DNA of 32,055 bases, taken from assembly GCA_016839635.1 (NCBI GenBank), contig JAEOTV010000279.1, forward strand, positions 1 to 32,055, written 5' to 3'. Below are positions 1-6,973 of this stretch, in pieces. The DNA is from Promethearchaeota archaeon (GTDB lineage Archaea > Asgardarchaeota > Lokiarchaeia > Sigynarchaeales > SOKP01). The position numbers and the translations under genes are program-made. Position 1 is the first letter of the stretch, and every line of letters starts with the position of its first letter. A model generated the notes under the pieces. The model saw only the letters and a program-made list of their open reading frames with translations, had not been told where the DNA came from and did not search any database.

Positions 1-119
1 AAAAGTTCACTATTAATATCAAATTGCTGCAAGAATTCTTGCCCATCTTTAATTAGATCAATTGTTATACGTTCTTTGGTATTTATTTCTTCATATTGAG
101 GGGTATAGAGTTCTAACAT
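1..119 (-). CDS. Start of a hypothetical protein, cut by the window edge
   Basis: On the minus strand an ATG at 119-117 opens a frame that stays open to base 1, giving 39 complete codons. The N-terminus begins MLELYTPQYEEI and continues with a polar, charged stretch. The 3' part of the gene lies outside the window. The AT-rich stretch upstream (about 137-180) could hold its promoter, so it would be divergent from the ribbon-helix-helix gene at 303. No domain can be recognised from so short a piece, and the reading rests only on the open frame, the ATG and the position opposite a divergent gene. Confidence 0.45.
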   Translation of the reverse strand, partial: MLELYTPQYEEINTKERITIDLIKDGQEFLQQFDINSEL

Positions 120-135
120 TTTACACAAACATCCG

Positions 136-251
136 TATAATATTCAAATGACATACAAATAGTATATGAATATTATATGATCCTACTCATTTATAAATCT
201 ATGCATCTTCAATGATGCATTAATTCATCATTTGTGCAAATATTTAAATAT
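136..251. promoter_or_regulatory. Divergent promoter region with nested inverted repeats
   Basis: The gap between the leftward partial gene and the ribbon-helix-helix gene contains several inverted repeats. TATAATATTC (136-145) pairs with GAATATTATA (168-177). ATGCATC (201-207) pairs with GATGCAT (214-220) across a 6-base loop. ATTTGTGCAAAT overlaps 230-241, and ATATTTAAATAT (240-251) is a perfect palindrome that also looks like the TATA box of the rightward gene, about 50 bases before its ATG. Dense symmetry next to a ribbon-helix-helix gene fits autoregulatory operators. That role is inferred. Confidence 0.4.
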
Positions 252-302
252 CAGTAAAAAATGATCTTAATAAGCAATGAAATTTTGTCGGTAATTTGAA
301 AA

Positions 303-728
303 ATGCCATCAGAAACAAAAAAATCATCAGATTTATCTAGAATTACTTTCAGTCTAGATGCATTTGATGAGAAAGTAATCAACCTGATGGCTGATAAAAG
401 GAAACAATCTCGTTCAGAAACAGTACGTAATATTGTCCATAACTGGATTGAAGGTAATCCAGAATTATTGAAAAGCAACTATGATATTGATCTAACGGAT
501 ATTACAAGAGAAATTGAAATCACAGATTACGATCAAGTTATTCAGGAATCAATTCAAAAATTAATACGTTATTCAGATCTATTCAATGAAATTGAATCTG
601 ATATTTTAGCTGAACAACTTGGAATAAGTCGTAAAATTCTTAGAGAAATAATTTTTGATTATAAAAACAAATTGGAAAAACTTGGTGTTAAACTTCGGTT
701 TAGAGGAAAACTAATCGTAAAAGAGTAA
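303..728 (+). CDS. Ribbon-helix-helix transcriptional regulator with C-terminal HTH-like region
   Basis: This is a likely DNA-binding regulator of 141 residues. Residues about 14-50 fit a CopG/Arc ribbon-helix-helix: a short beta strand (RITFSLDAFD), a helix around VINLMADKRKQ, then SRSETVRNIVHNWIEG, where the S-R-S-E-T turn and second helix are typical of the family. The C-terminal third (about 97-141) contains an HTH-like segment, LAEQLGISRKILREI, then a basic strand pair ending LRFRGKLIV, which could be a small winged helix. Ribbon-helix-helix proteins act as dimers and often repress their own operon. The small gene at 744 follows after 15 bases, so the two are probably co-transcribed. The inverted repeats upstream (136-251) are candidate operators. 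The target and ligand are unknown. Confidence 0.7.
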   Translation: MPSETKKSSDLSRITFSLDAFDEKVINLMADKRKQSRSETVRNIVHNWIEGNPELLKSNYDIDLTDITREIEITDYDQVIQESIQKLIRYSDLFNEIESDILAEQLGISRKILREIIFDYKNKLEKLGVKLRFRGKLIVKE

Positions 729-743
729 GGATGTGATATAAAA

Positions 744-950
744 ATGAGTTTAGGAAAGATATATAAATTCTATGATAAACAATTTAGGGAAGATTTCGCT
801 GAAGACCATTATAAAATTTCTGAAATTATTATTCCTTTCTCGCGGCTTTTTAACAGGTATAAATCTCCTGATATTTATTCAGGCAAAGAGAAAATTCCAT
901 TCCAAGAAAGAGATCCTGAATATAAAATGATTCTAAGCCAAGAATTCTAA
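744..950 (+). CDS. Small protein, member A of a four-copy paralogous family
   Basis: This encodes 68 residues and follows the regulator gene after 15 bases, with a GTGAT Shine-Dalgarno sequence just before its ATG. I do not recognise the protein. Its C-terminal half carries a pattern also seen at 6203, 6557 and 6974 in this window. It consists of an ISEIIIPFS stretch, a short spacer, SPDIYSGKEKIPFQERDPEY, and a final ILSQEF. The chain is soluble, charged and has no signal peptide or membrane segment. The conserved C-terminus suggests a binding or docking motif at the end of a variable N-terminal region. Being in a probable operon with a DNA-binding regulator could mean an antitoxin/toxin-like or co-regulator role, but nothing in the sequence proves it. 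Confidence 0.65.
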   Translation: MSLGKIYKFYDKQFREDFAEDHYKISEIIIPFSRLFNRYKSPDIYSGKEKIPFQERDPEYKMILSQEF

Positions 951-1057
951 ATTTATTAAGTCTTAAACCAGAATCAAAGACAATTTTAAGCCCTAAATAT
1001 TATTTAATAAGCTTTTTTAGCATTCTTAAAGAATGATAATCTGAAAAAGTACACTTA

Positions 1058-1912
1058 TTATATATTTTTAGAGAATTTTATCGAAGAGTTTTCTTTTCTT
1101 GCTCTCCACTTTAACTTTTCTTGGCCAAAAGTAACTAATATACCAACCATAAGAATATCAAGAAGAATTATAAAATATATACTTCCTAAAGGTGTAATTC
1201 TATATAGAAATAGTGAATAAGTTGTATTTATTGAAGTATGAAAAAATATGGCTACTAAAATACTTCCATTAGTATTATTATTGAGCCAAGTGAAAATAAT
1301 CGATAAAGCAACTAAGGAAATTGTATAGCTATAAAAATTTTGATTAAATAAAGCAGTTCCAGGTATGAGGAATAGTGGAAAATGCCAAAAACTCCAAATA
1401 GCTCCAAGAATTAAACTAGATTCAAAAGCGTTAAACTTAGATTGAAGATAATAGAGAGCATAGCCCCTCCAACCAAATTCTTCTTGAATGGGTCCACTAA
1501 AAAAAAACATTACGAAAATCTCAGTTAAAATATATCCCGAACGATATTGATCTATATATTCAAATACAGATCCTCCTTCGAAAATGTTAGCTAATACTAG
1601 AGAAAAAATGCACAATAATGGAATTAGTGTTAAAGAAATTATTAGAAATAATTTTTTATCACAATGCCAACCCTTACTCCATAAAGATATTGCACCTTCC
1701 TTACCACCTTCTTTAATAGTTAAAGAAAAACCTGCTATAAATGGTCCAAATCCTCCAATAACCAATAAAAGATTATACATAGGCTCGTGTTGAATCAAAA
1801 GGAATGAAGAAAGTAAACTGGGCAGCCATAATATCCATGAGAATGCAAATGTTATTGTTAAATATTTACCTATACTCCTATTTAATTGGCTTAAATGGTC
1901 AAACTCACTCAT
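1058..1912 (-). CDS. CPBP-family intramembrane metalloprotease
   Basis: A 284-residue polytopic membrane protein of the CPBP (CAAX protease and bacteriocin-processing, Abi) family, which cleaves substrates within the membrane using conserved Glu and His residues. The family motifs are all visible. EEFGWR (E144, E145, R149) lies in a helix, FWH is at 175-177, and FFHTSIN (H225, N229) follows. Hydrophobic segments flank these, roughly 16-40, 45-65, 88-110, 130-145, 165-185 and 195-245. The start ATG at 1912 gives MSEFDHL. The gene points left, is convergent with the small gene ending at 950, and has a perfect 18-base palindrome upstream (1943-1960). Archaeal members have no firmly known substrates; prenyl-protein processing or peptide maturation are possibilities. 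A second, distant CPBP protein lies at 17379. Confidence 0.85.
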   Translation of the reverse strand: MSEFDHLSQLNRSIGKYLTITFAFSWILWLPSLLSSFLLIQHEPMYNLLLVIGGFGPFIAGFSLTIKEGGKEGAISLWSKGWHCDKKLFLIISLTLIPLLCIFSLVLANIFEGGSVFEYIDQYRSGYILTEIFVMFFFSGPIQEEFGWRGYALYYLQSKFNAFESSLILGAIWSFWHFPLFLIPGTALFNQNFYSYTISLVALSIIFTWLNNNTNGSILVAIFFHTSINTTYSLFLYRITPLGSIYFIILLDILMVGILVTFGQEKLKWRARKENSSIKFSKNI

Positions 1913-2238
1913 AATAACAAATTCTTTTTTTGATCCTTACTCGGAAAGTTTAAACTTTCCCAAATATGCTGATCCTAATTTTTAATCACGACTGAACTTA
2001 AATAATTTATGATTAAAAAAAAAAAGCGTTTTAATACTAAGATATTTTAGAATATTTGAAAAAGTCAGAAGTCTTGAGTTTAAAATGAATTCAAGAAGAT
2101 GTACGCTAGTATTTGGTTCTACAATTAATTAGGTTAAAGCAATTTTAGTATTTTAAATACAATGATTATACATAAAATTTTTAAGAAAATGAAATTTCAC
2201 TAATATTCATAAATTAAATCTAATGAAAAGTGAATATT
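1913..2238. other. Intergenic gap between divergent CPBP protease and MFS transporter
   Basis: About 326 bases without a credible gene on either strand. It holds the upstream regions of two divergent genes, the 18-base palindrome at 1943-1960, a run of A at about 2011-2024, and a short AT palindrome (GTATTTTAAATAC, 2147-2159) in the part facing the transporter. No RNA gene, repeat family or mobile-element remnant was seen. Confidence 0.6.
1943..1960. promoter_or_regulatory. Perfect 18-base palindrome upstream of the CPBP gene
   Basis: GGAAAGTTTAAACTTTCC is a perfect two-fold symmetric sequence lying 31-48 bases upstream of the leftward CPBP start codon, about where an archaeal TATA/BRE would sit. 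This is the position expected of an operator. The perfect symmetry is seen directly. The regulator is unknown and the role is inferred. Confidence 0.4.
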
Positions 2239-3627
2239 ATGTCAAATAAAGAAAATGATGCAAAAACACCTTCTGAAATTATATTAGGTGAAGAAATAGA
2301 ATATGAAACCACAACTTCAAGACGAAATGTGTTTCTATGGGCAATGTATGACTTAGCCAATACAATTTATTCTATGGTCATTGTGAGTTTAATTATTGGT
2401 CGTTATGTTCTGGTGATTGGTCAATTAGAAAATTCAATGTCTTATGGTAGTATTAGTTTTCTCTATGGTTTAGTTAGTTTTATAATGCAATTTGGTGTAG
2501 CTATTTGTGTACCTATATTAGGTGCTTTGAGTGATAATGTAGGAAAGCGTAAGCCTTTTGTTATAAGTTTAACAGGTATTATCCTTCTTTTTGCAAGTTT
2601 ACTAGGATTTTTCCATGATCTTACAACAGTATTATTATTTTATGTAATTGCAAATGTCGCTTACCAATTTAGTCTGGCTTTTTATGATGCCATGCTTCCA
2701 TTTATAGCTAAAAGAGATGATATTGGAAAAGTTGCTGGATTTGGAGTCGCTTGGGGCTATCTTGGTACCATTATAGCTTTGTTAGTTATGTATCCACTAA
2801 TACTAATATTAGGTGATACAGTATCAACTCCACCTACACCAGATTATGGATATACAGGATATTGGTTTACTTTTCTTGTTCCTATGATTCTTTTTTTAGT
2901 TTTTGCGATTCCATTTATTTATGTTCGTGAAAAGCAGAAAAAAAGTAAGAGGCCACCTATAGGGAAGTTAATCAAAAATACGTTTAAACAATTGGGAAAT
3001 ACATTTAGAGAGATCAGAAAACATAGATCAATGTTTATATTTATTATTGGGTATTTCCTTGTCGCGGATATTGCTAATGTTATTGTTCTCTACATGACAC
3101 CAATAGTGACTGATGGTTTAATCATCGGAGGGGGATCAACCTTATTTGCTATCCTTTTTATAATAGTAGCTACTATGTCAGCAGTTGCATGTACTTATTT
3201 TGTAGGGAAGTTTGGAGATAAATATGGAGCTAAAAACACATTCTTTCTAGTAGGTGCATTATGGGGTATCGCTTTAACAATGGGTGTTGTATTAGTATTC
3301 GCTACACCATATATTGATGTTGGTTTGAACTTGCCTTTTATACTTAGTCTTTTAATGGGTATTGTCGCAGGTCCGGCTTTGGGGGGAACTTGGGTTGCAC
3401 AGCGAATCATGGTAGTAGAACTCGCTCCTAAAGAAAAATTCGGAGAATTTTTTGGTTTTTCTAAGTTGAGTGGAAAACTTTCTTCAGCATTAGGTCCATT
3501 TATTTGGGGTACTGTAATGTTAACTTACGATATAATTGGTAAAGCAGCATATGGTTGGGCTATGATATCTGTTGGTATCATAATGGGACTCGGAATAATT
3601 ATTATATCCTTTGTGAAAAGAGATTAA
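2239..3627 (+). CDS. MFS transporter, Atg22/UMF1-like
   Basis: A 462-residue secondary transporter with about 12 membrane segments. The N-terminal signature NVFLWAMYDLANTIYSMVI and the later GYLGTIIALLVMYP and FGFSKLSGKLSSALGP match the UMF1 (Atg22-like) branch of the major facilitator superfamily, in which the motif after the first helix reads W-x-x-Y-D-x-A-N. Eukaryotic Atg22 exports amino acids from the vacuole; the archaeal substrates are unknown. A central cytoplasmic loop rich in Lys and Arg (KQKKSKRPPIG) separates the two six-helix halves. A GTG three codons upstream (2230) is possible, but the ATG at 2239 is preferred because GTGA at 2230 then serves as its Shine-Dalgarno sequence. 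The gene stands alone, followed by a terminator-like palindrome. Confidence 0.85.
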   Translation: MSNKENDAKTPSEIILGEEIEYETTTSRRNVFLWAMYDLANTIYSMVIVSLIIGRYVLVIGQLENSMSYGSISFLYGLVSFIMQFGVAICVPILGALSDNVGKRKPFVISLTGIILLFASLLGFFHDLTTVLLFYVIANVAYQFSLAFYDAMLPFIAKRDDIGKVAGFGVAWGYLGTIIALLVMYPLILILGDTVSTPPTPDYGYTGYWFTFLVPMILFLVFAIPFIYVREKQKKSKRPPIGKLIKNTFKQLGNTFREIRKHRSMFIFIIGYFLVADIANVIVLYMTPIVTDGLIIGGGSTLFAILFIIVATMSAVACTYFVGKFGDKYGAKNTFFLVGALWGIALTMGVVLVFATPYIDVGLNLPFILSLLMGIVAGPALGGTWVAQRIMVVELAPKEKFGEFFGFSKLSGKLSSALGPFIWGTVMLTYDIIGKAAYGWAMISVGIIMGLGIIIISFVKRD

Positions 3628-3661
3628 TTTATAAATTAATAATATTTTTTTCTTTTTTTTT
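3623..3661 (+). terminator. AT-only hairpin with T-run after the MFS gene
   Basis: ATTAATTTATAAATTAAT (3623-3640) is a perfect 18-base palindrome spanning the stop codon of the transporter. It is followed by T-runs (about 3645-3660) interrupted by a single C. Archaeal termination needs mainly the T-run, so the site is a plausible terminator. The weak A-T stem may contribute little. Confidence 0.5.
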
Positions 3662-3850
3662 ATTGAAATTAGATTTTAAAGTTCATTAAATCTTCCAACT
3701 TCCATTGAACTTCAATTTTTCAAACTATAAATTATCAAATTTCATTATTTTAATTATTTTAGGGTAAAAAAATTTTTAATTCAATGTTGACCTTAAAAAT
3801 AAATTAAAGTTTGTTATACAAATCATTATCATATAAAATGGAGAAAACAA

Positions 3851-4159
3851 ATGTCAAAAATAAAAATAACAGTTATAAAGCGGTTTAGTCCAGAAGATGT
3901 GTTTGGACATGAATATATAACACCTACTGGCAAGAAAATAGAGAAATGTCCATTCGAAGATGGACAAGAATGGATTAGTGAAAGTCGAGAAATGCCAGAA
4001 GGTTTTTGTTGGTGGGCATGGGCAGACTTAACTCGTAGTGTAAATGTATTACGATTTGGTGGTAATTATGAACATTGGGCAGAAGATGGTATAATATATG
4101 ATACGTGTAGTGACGGAGTCAGACCTGTCTGCTTTAAAATAGAAAGAATAGAGGACTAA
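3851..4159 (+). CDS. TIGR04076-family protein, tandem copy 1
   Basis: A 102-residue soluble protein, first of four adjacent paralogues. It matches what I recall of the TIGR04076 family: an N-terminal strand KIKITVIKRFSPEDVFGHE, a central MPEGFC, and a C-terminal SDGVRPVCFKIERI. Four Cys (C33, C53, C86, C94) are shared by all four copies and could bind a metal, a cluster or form a redox pair; the family has no established function. Trp-rich stretches (WWAWADL) follow the second Cys. The start ATG gives MSKIKIT, aligning exactly with the other copies. The gene heads an operon-like run reaching the metallo-beta-lactamase-fold gene at 5172. Confidence 0.8.
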   Translation: MSKIKITVIKRFSPEDVFGHEYITPTGKKIEKCPFEDGQEWISESREMPEGFCWWAWADLTRSVNVLRFGGNYEHWAEDGIIYDTCSDGVRPVCFKIERIED

Positions 4160-4169
4160 GGTGAAAAAA

Positions 4170-4478
4170 TTGTCAAAAGTAAAAATTACTGTTATTAAAC
4201 GATTTAGTCCAGAAGAAGTCCTCGGATATGAATATAAAAATCCTGCTGGAAAGATTCTGAAAAAATGTCCTTTGAAAGTAGGACAGGAATGGATAATTGA
4301 TAGTGGAGCAATGCCAGAAGATTTTTGTACGGGAGCTTGGTTAGATTTATCTCGTTGGCTATTTGTTTTGCGTTTTGGTGGCACATTTAAGGATTTTTGG
4401 GAAGAAGGGGTAAGTTATAATGCTTGTACTGATGGATTAAGACCTGTTTGTTTCAAATTAGAGCGAATTGAGGATTGA
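4170..4478 (+). CDS. TIGR04076-family protein, tandem copy 2
   Basis: Another 102-residue paralogue, 10 bases after copy 1. The start is set at the TTG at 4170 rather than the in-frame GTG at 4161. That makes the N-terminus MSKVKIT, in register with the other copies, and leaves AAGGTGA as a Shine-Dalgarno sequence six bases upstream. All four shared Cys are present (in KKCPL, DFCTG, NACTDG and RPVCFK). It differs from copy 1 mainly in the central loop (TGAWLDLSRWLF against WWAWADLTRSVN), so the copies have diverged while keeping the Cys/Gly frame. The function is unknown. Confidence 0.78.
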   Translation: MSKVKITVIKRFSPEEVLGYEYKNPAGKILKKCPLKVGQEWIIDSGAMPEDFCTGAWLDLSRWLFVLRFGGTFKDFWEEGVSYNACTDGLRPVCFKLERIED

Positions 4479-4488
4479 GGTGTAAATT

Positions 4489-4800
4489 TTGTCCAAAGTC
4501 AAAATTACAGTAATTAAGAAATTCAGCCCTGTAGATGTATTTGGACACGAGGTTTATTCCACTTCTGGCACTAAAATTACAACATGTGGTGCTTTCGAAG
4601 AGGGTCAAGAATTCATTGTTGAGCATATAGAAAAAATACCAGAAGGATTTTGTGGATGGGCGTGGCGAGATATTTATAAAGATCTATCAGTGCTTTATTT
4701 CGATGGCAATTTTTATGGACATGAAAAAGGTATTCAACATGTTTCTTGTTCTGATGGACGTAAGCCAGTTTGTTTTAAATTAGAAAGAATGCAAATATAA
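4489..4800 (+). CDS. TIGR04076-family protein, tandem copy 3
   Basis: A 103-residue paralogue starting at a TTG with GAGGTG positioned upstream, the same arrangement as copy 2. It is the most divergent copy. The glycine-rich LRFGG motif becomes LYFDG, RPVCF becomes KPVCF, and the loop before the second Cys is longer (EHIEKIPEGFC). The four shared Cys are kept. It lies 10 bases after copy 2 and 16 bases before copy 4, so the genes must be co-transcribed. Divergence within a strict scaffold would suit paralogues with different ligands or partners, which is inference. Confidence 0.78.
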   Translation: MSKVKITVIKKFSPVDVFGHEVYSTSGTKITTCGAFEEGQEFIVEHIEKIPEGFCGWAWRDIYKDLSVLYFDGNFYGHEKGIQHVSCSDGRKPVCFKLERMQI

Positions 4801-4816
4801 AAAAAGAGTGATAAAA

Positions 4817-5128
4817 ATGGATAAAGTAAAACTTACTGTTGTAAAGCAGTTTAGTCCAGAAGATGTGCTTGGGCATAAATTTATTAAACTTGATGGAACT
4901 CCGATTAATAAATGTGGTATGAAAAAAGGTCTTGAATTCATAGTTGATGAGTCCGGAAGCATGCCCGAAGGATTTTGTCACCATGCTTGGTTTGGATTAT
5001 ATAAAAGTGTTCAAGTTTTAAGATGTGGAGGGGGATTTGATGAGTGGACAGGTAAAAATATGATATATACTGCTTGTCCTGACGGTATTCGCCCAGTATG
5101 TTTTAAGGTCGAGCGAATTACTGATTAA
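4817..5128 (+). CDS. TIGR04076-family protein, tandem copy 4
   Basis: A 103-residue paralogue, MDKVKLTVVKQFSPEDV at the N-terminus. An upstream in-frame GTG (4808) would add three residues, but the ATG at 4817 aligns with the other copies and leaves GAGTGAT as the ribosome-binding site. The shared Cys are kept (NKCGM, GFCHH, TACPDG, RPVCFK), and an extra Cys appears in the glycine motif (LRCGG). The next gene, a metallo-beta-lactamase-fold hydrolase, follows after 43 bases with no clear terminator between them, which makes it the likely fifth member of the operon. Confidence 0.78.
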   Translation: MDKVKLTVVKQFSPEDVLGHKFIKLDGTPINKCGMKKGLEFIVDESGSMPEGFCHHAWFGLYKSVQVLRCGGGFDEWTGKNMIYTACPDGIRPVCFKVERITD

Positions 5129-5171
5129 ATTACTCTGAAACTTGAAAATTATAAGAAATAATGTGAAAATT

Positions 5172-6005
5172 ATGGATATTAAAAAATTAGATTTTGAGTC
5201 TATTTATTTTGATTTGTATGAATTGAATTCAGGAATATATGCTGCGATATCTGCTGAAAAATTGCCCTCATCAAATGCAGGTTTTTTTGATCTTGGTAAT
5301 TATTTAGTTATTTTCGATACACTTATGGATCCATACGCAACCCTAGACCTCATTAAAGCATCCAAACAATTTACAAACAAAGCACCGTCATTTGTGATAA
5401 ACAGCCACTATCATATGGATCATTTATTTGGTAATCGAAAGTTTTCAATAGAAACACCTATCATTAGTAGTTCTGAGGCATTGAGAGTATATCATGAAAA
5501 TTTAGAGGATACACTTAAACGCTTCAGGGAGATTGCTACTGAAGAATTAAAAAGAATAAAAGAAGATATTAAGAAAGAGACTAATCAAGATAAGATTCTT
5601 GAAATGAAAAACGATATAAGTACATATATTGAAATTCTTGAGGATAATTTTAAATTGAGAGCTCCAGATTTCATTATAAATGATTCGTTTGTATTAGAAG
5701 GGACAGAGAATAAAGTTCAATTTATTTATATAGGAGATGCTCATACCTCCGGAGATTTAATTACTTATTTTGAAAAAGAAAAAATAGTTTTTATGGGAGA
5801 TTTATTATTTGAAGAAACAGACCCAAATTGGGCTACAACATCTGATCCTGCCCCAGTTCCTTCAAATCCTGAAAAACTTCGTGATACTCTATTAAATTAT
5901 ATAGAAAAGGAAATTGAAATATATGTTCCTGGCCATGGAAAACTCTGTTCAAAAAAACAACTTCAAGAGAACGCAGAATTCATTGAAAAATATTTTATGA
6001 AATAA
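5172..6005 (+). CDS. Metallo-beta-lactamase-fold hydrolase
   Basis: A 277-residue MBL-fold metallohydrolase. The metal ligands are clear: HYHMDH (H79, H81, D83, H84 counted from this start), a GDAHTSGD segment with the third His, GDLLFEE with the bridging Asp, and PGHGKL near the end. A long charged helical insertion (about residues 118-165, LEDTLKRFREIATEELKR onward) separates the first metal motif from the rest. The family hydrolyses esters, thioesters, lactams or phosphodiesters, and I cannot tell which substrate applies here. The ATG at 5172 is chosen over a TTG at 5142 because GTGA precedes it and the extra residues look non-homologous. It closes the TIGR04076 operon and a hairpin and T-run region follow. 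Confidence 0.85.
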   Translation: MDIKKLDFESIYFDLYELNSGIYAAISAEKLPSSNAGFFDLGNYLVIFDTLMDPYATLDLIKASKQFTNKAPSFVINSHYHMDHLFGNRKFSIETPIISSSEALRVYHENLEDTLKRFREIATEELKRIKEDIKKETNQDKILEMKNDISTYIEILEDNFKLRAPDFIINDSFVLEGTENKVQFIYIGDAHTSGDLITYFEKEKIVFMGDLLFEETDPNWATTSDPAPVPSNPEKLRDTLLNYIEKEIEIYVPGHGKLCSKKQLQENAEFIEKYFMK

Positions 6006-6120
6006 AAGAAGGACTCTTCTTATTAAATTGTAATTTTGCTATTTTTTTTTTATTCTATTTCCCTTAATTCTCTTGAATAATTGGAATTTCAATGTTTTTC
6101 ATTTAAAAACATTCGTTTTT
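6006..6120 (+). terminator. Two hairpins with T-runs after the TIGR04076/MBL operon
   Basis: AAGAAG (6006-6011) pairs with CTTCTT (6016-6021) across GACT, starting right at the stop codon, and a T10 run comes at 6042-6051. Further on, AATGTTTTT (6091-6099) pairs with AAAAACATT (6105-6113) across a 5-base loop and is followed by CGTTTTT. Together these make a convincing termination region before the next promoter. Confidence 0.55.
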
Positions 6121-6128
6121 CTCACTTC

Positions 6129-6142
6129 TTAAATATATATAA
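6129..6142 (+). promoter_or_regulatory. TATA-box-like promoter for the gene at 6203
   Basis: TTAAATATATATAA resembles an archaeal TATA box. Transcription would start about 25 bases downstream, near 6165, leaving a leader of roughly 40 bases before the ATG at 6203. It is called on sequence alone in an AT-rich background. Confidence 0.4.
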
Positions 6143-6202
6143 CGTATTAATTGAGTAAGGATCAATAAAATAAACTAAAACTATTAGAAGCTGAAGAGTA
6201 TT

Positions 6203-6445
6203 ATGTATGATGGAAAAATTGAAAAAATTTTTCTGGAAAGATTTGAACCTACAGATCAACAAATTATATTAGATTGTTCTAAAGCTTACATGCCTTTTTC
6301 TAATATAAGTGAATCTACAAAATCAGAATATATCTACATTGGAAATGAGAAAATTCCTTTTAATGAGCGACATCCAGAATATCAGGATCTCCTTATTCAT
6401 GAATTCTTAACACATAATAAGAATCTAGTTGAATGTTTCAACTAA
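6203..6445 (+). CDS. Small protein, member B of a four-copy paralogous family
   Basis: An 80-residue soluble protein of no recognised family. Its middle aligns with the protein at 744: YMPFS against IIPFS, then YIYIGNEKIPFNERHPEY against DIYSGKEKIPFQERDPEY, then LLIHEF against ILSQEF. It has a C-terminal extension of about ten residues (LTHNKNLVECFN) beyond the shared motif. The ATG at 6203 is preceded by a GAAGAG-type purine stretch, and a TATA-like element lies at 6129. It is the first of three family members within 1 kb, but the gaps of 111 and 99 bases suggest separate promoters rather than a tight operon. The function is unknown. Confidence 0.65.
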   Translation: MYDGKIEKIFLERFEPTDQQIILDCSKAYMPFSNISESTKSEYIYIGNEKIPFNERHPEYQDLLIHEFLTHNKNLVECFN

Positions 6446-6556
6446 AAATATTTAATCTTTGAAATAGAGACCTTACAGCTAGTTAAATCTTTTTAAAAAA
6501 ATACTATCTGTTTTTATATTTTTATAAAGATATCTCATAAAAGAGATTAATTTAAG

Positions 6557-6874
6557 ATGGGCTTGAATTCTCGGATAATTGAAAAAAGAGTAGAGAATTT
6601 TTTGTATAAAGTTTTAATTCAAGAAACTCCTTCTAATAAAAAAACATTACAAAGAAAGAAGTTTATTTTACTTTCTAAGCTCGTGGCAGATTTATTTAAT
6701 ACTAAAAGTTCACAAGTATGCTTTAATAATATATCTAATTTGATAATTTTAGTCTTAAATATCTATAATGAGAAGTTCCCAGTTGATATCTATTCACCGG
6801 AAAAAGAAAATTCAATGAATGAATCTAATTCTAAATTTAAGCATATTTTAAAGGAAGAATTCCTTATTGAATGA
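6557..6874 (+). CDS. Small protein, divergent member C of the paralogous family
   Basis: A 105-residue protein with a basic, helical N-terminal half (RIIEKRVENFLYKVL, then KKTLQRKKFILLSKL). Its C-terminal half aligns with member D at 6974: NISNLIILVLNIY against NISNLTIPFSIIF, DIYSPEKE against DIYSGEES, and SKFKHILKEEFLIE against SKFQQILISEFISE. The IPFS and IPFxER positions are eroded, so it is the most diverged copy. The start ATG at 6557 has no strong ribosome-binding site; a TATA-like TTTTTATATTTTTATAA lies at 6511-6527, which could give a very short leader. It may be a degenerating or specialised copy. Confidence 0.6.
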   Translation: MGLNSRIIEKRVENFLYKVLIQETPSNKKTLQRKKFILLSKLVADLFNTKSSQVCFNNISNLIILVLNIYNEKFPVDIYSPEKENSMNESNSKFKHILKEEFLIE

Positions 6875-6881
6875 TTCTTGA

Positions 6882-6899
6882 TTAGTGATTTATCACTAA
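6882..6899. repeat. Inverted repeat between small-protein genes C and D
   Basis: TTAGTGAT (6882-6889) and ATCACTAA (6892-6899) form an 8-base perfect inverted repeat with a 2-base centre, a few bases after the stop of the gene ending at 6874. It is not followed by a T-run, so an operator is as likely as a terminator stem. Confidence 0.4.
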
Positions 6900-6973
6900 A
6901 TTTGTCGGGTCTTTCGATTTAAATGACCAAATTTTTATTGAAATATTAAAAAGAAATCAATGTGAGATAAAAA

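Noticed and set aside
1021..1035. CATTCTT-A-AAGAATG inverted repeat between the convergent genes at 950 and 1058.
   Set aside because: Short arms and a 1-base centre, with no T-run on either strand directly after it; not strong enough to call a terminator.
1930..6165. The 13-base sequence GAGTAAGGATCAA occurs upstream of the CPBP gene (minus strand, 1930-1942) and of the gene at 6203 (6153-6165).
   Set aside because: A shared 13-mer is expected by chance several times in 32 kb of AT-rich DNA, and no symmetry or common position relative to a TATA box supports an operator.
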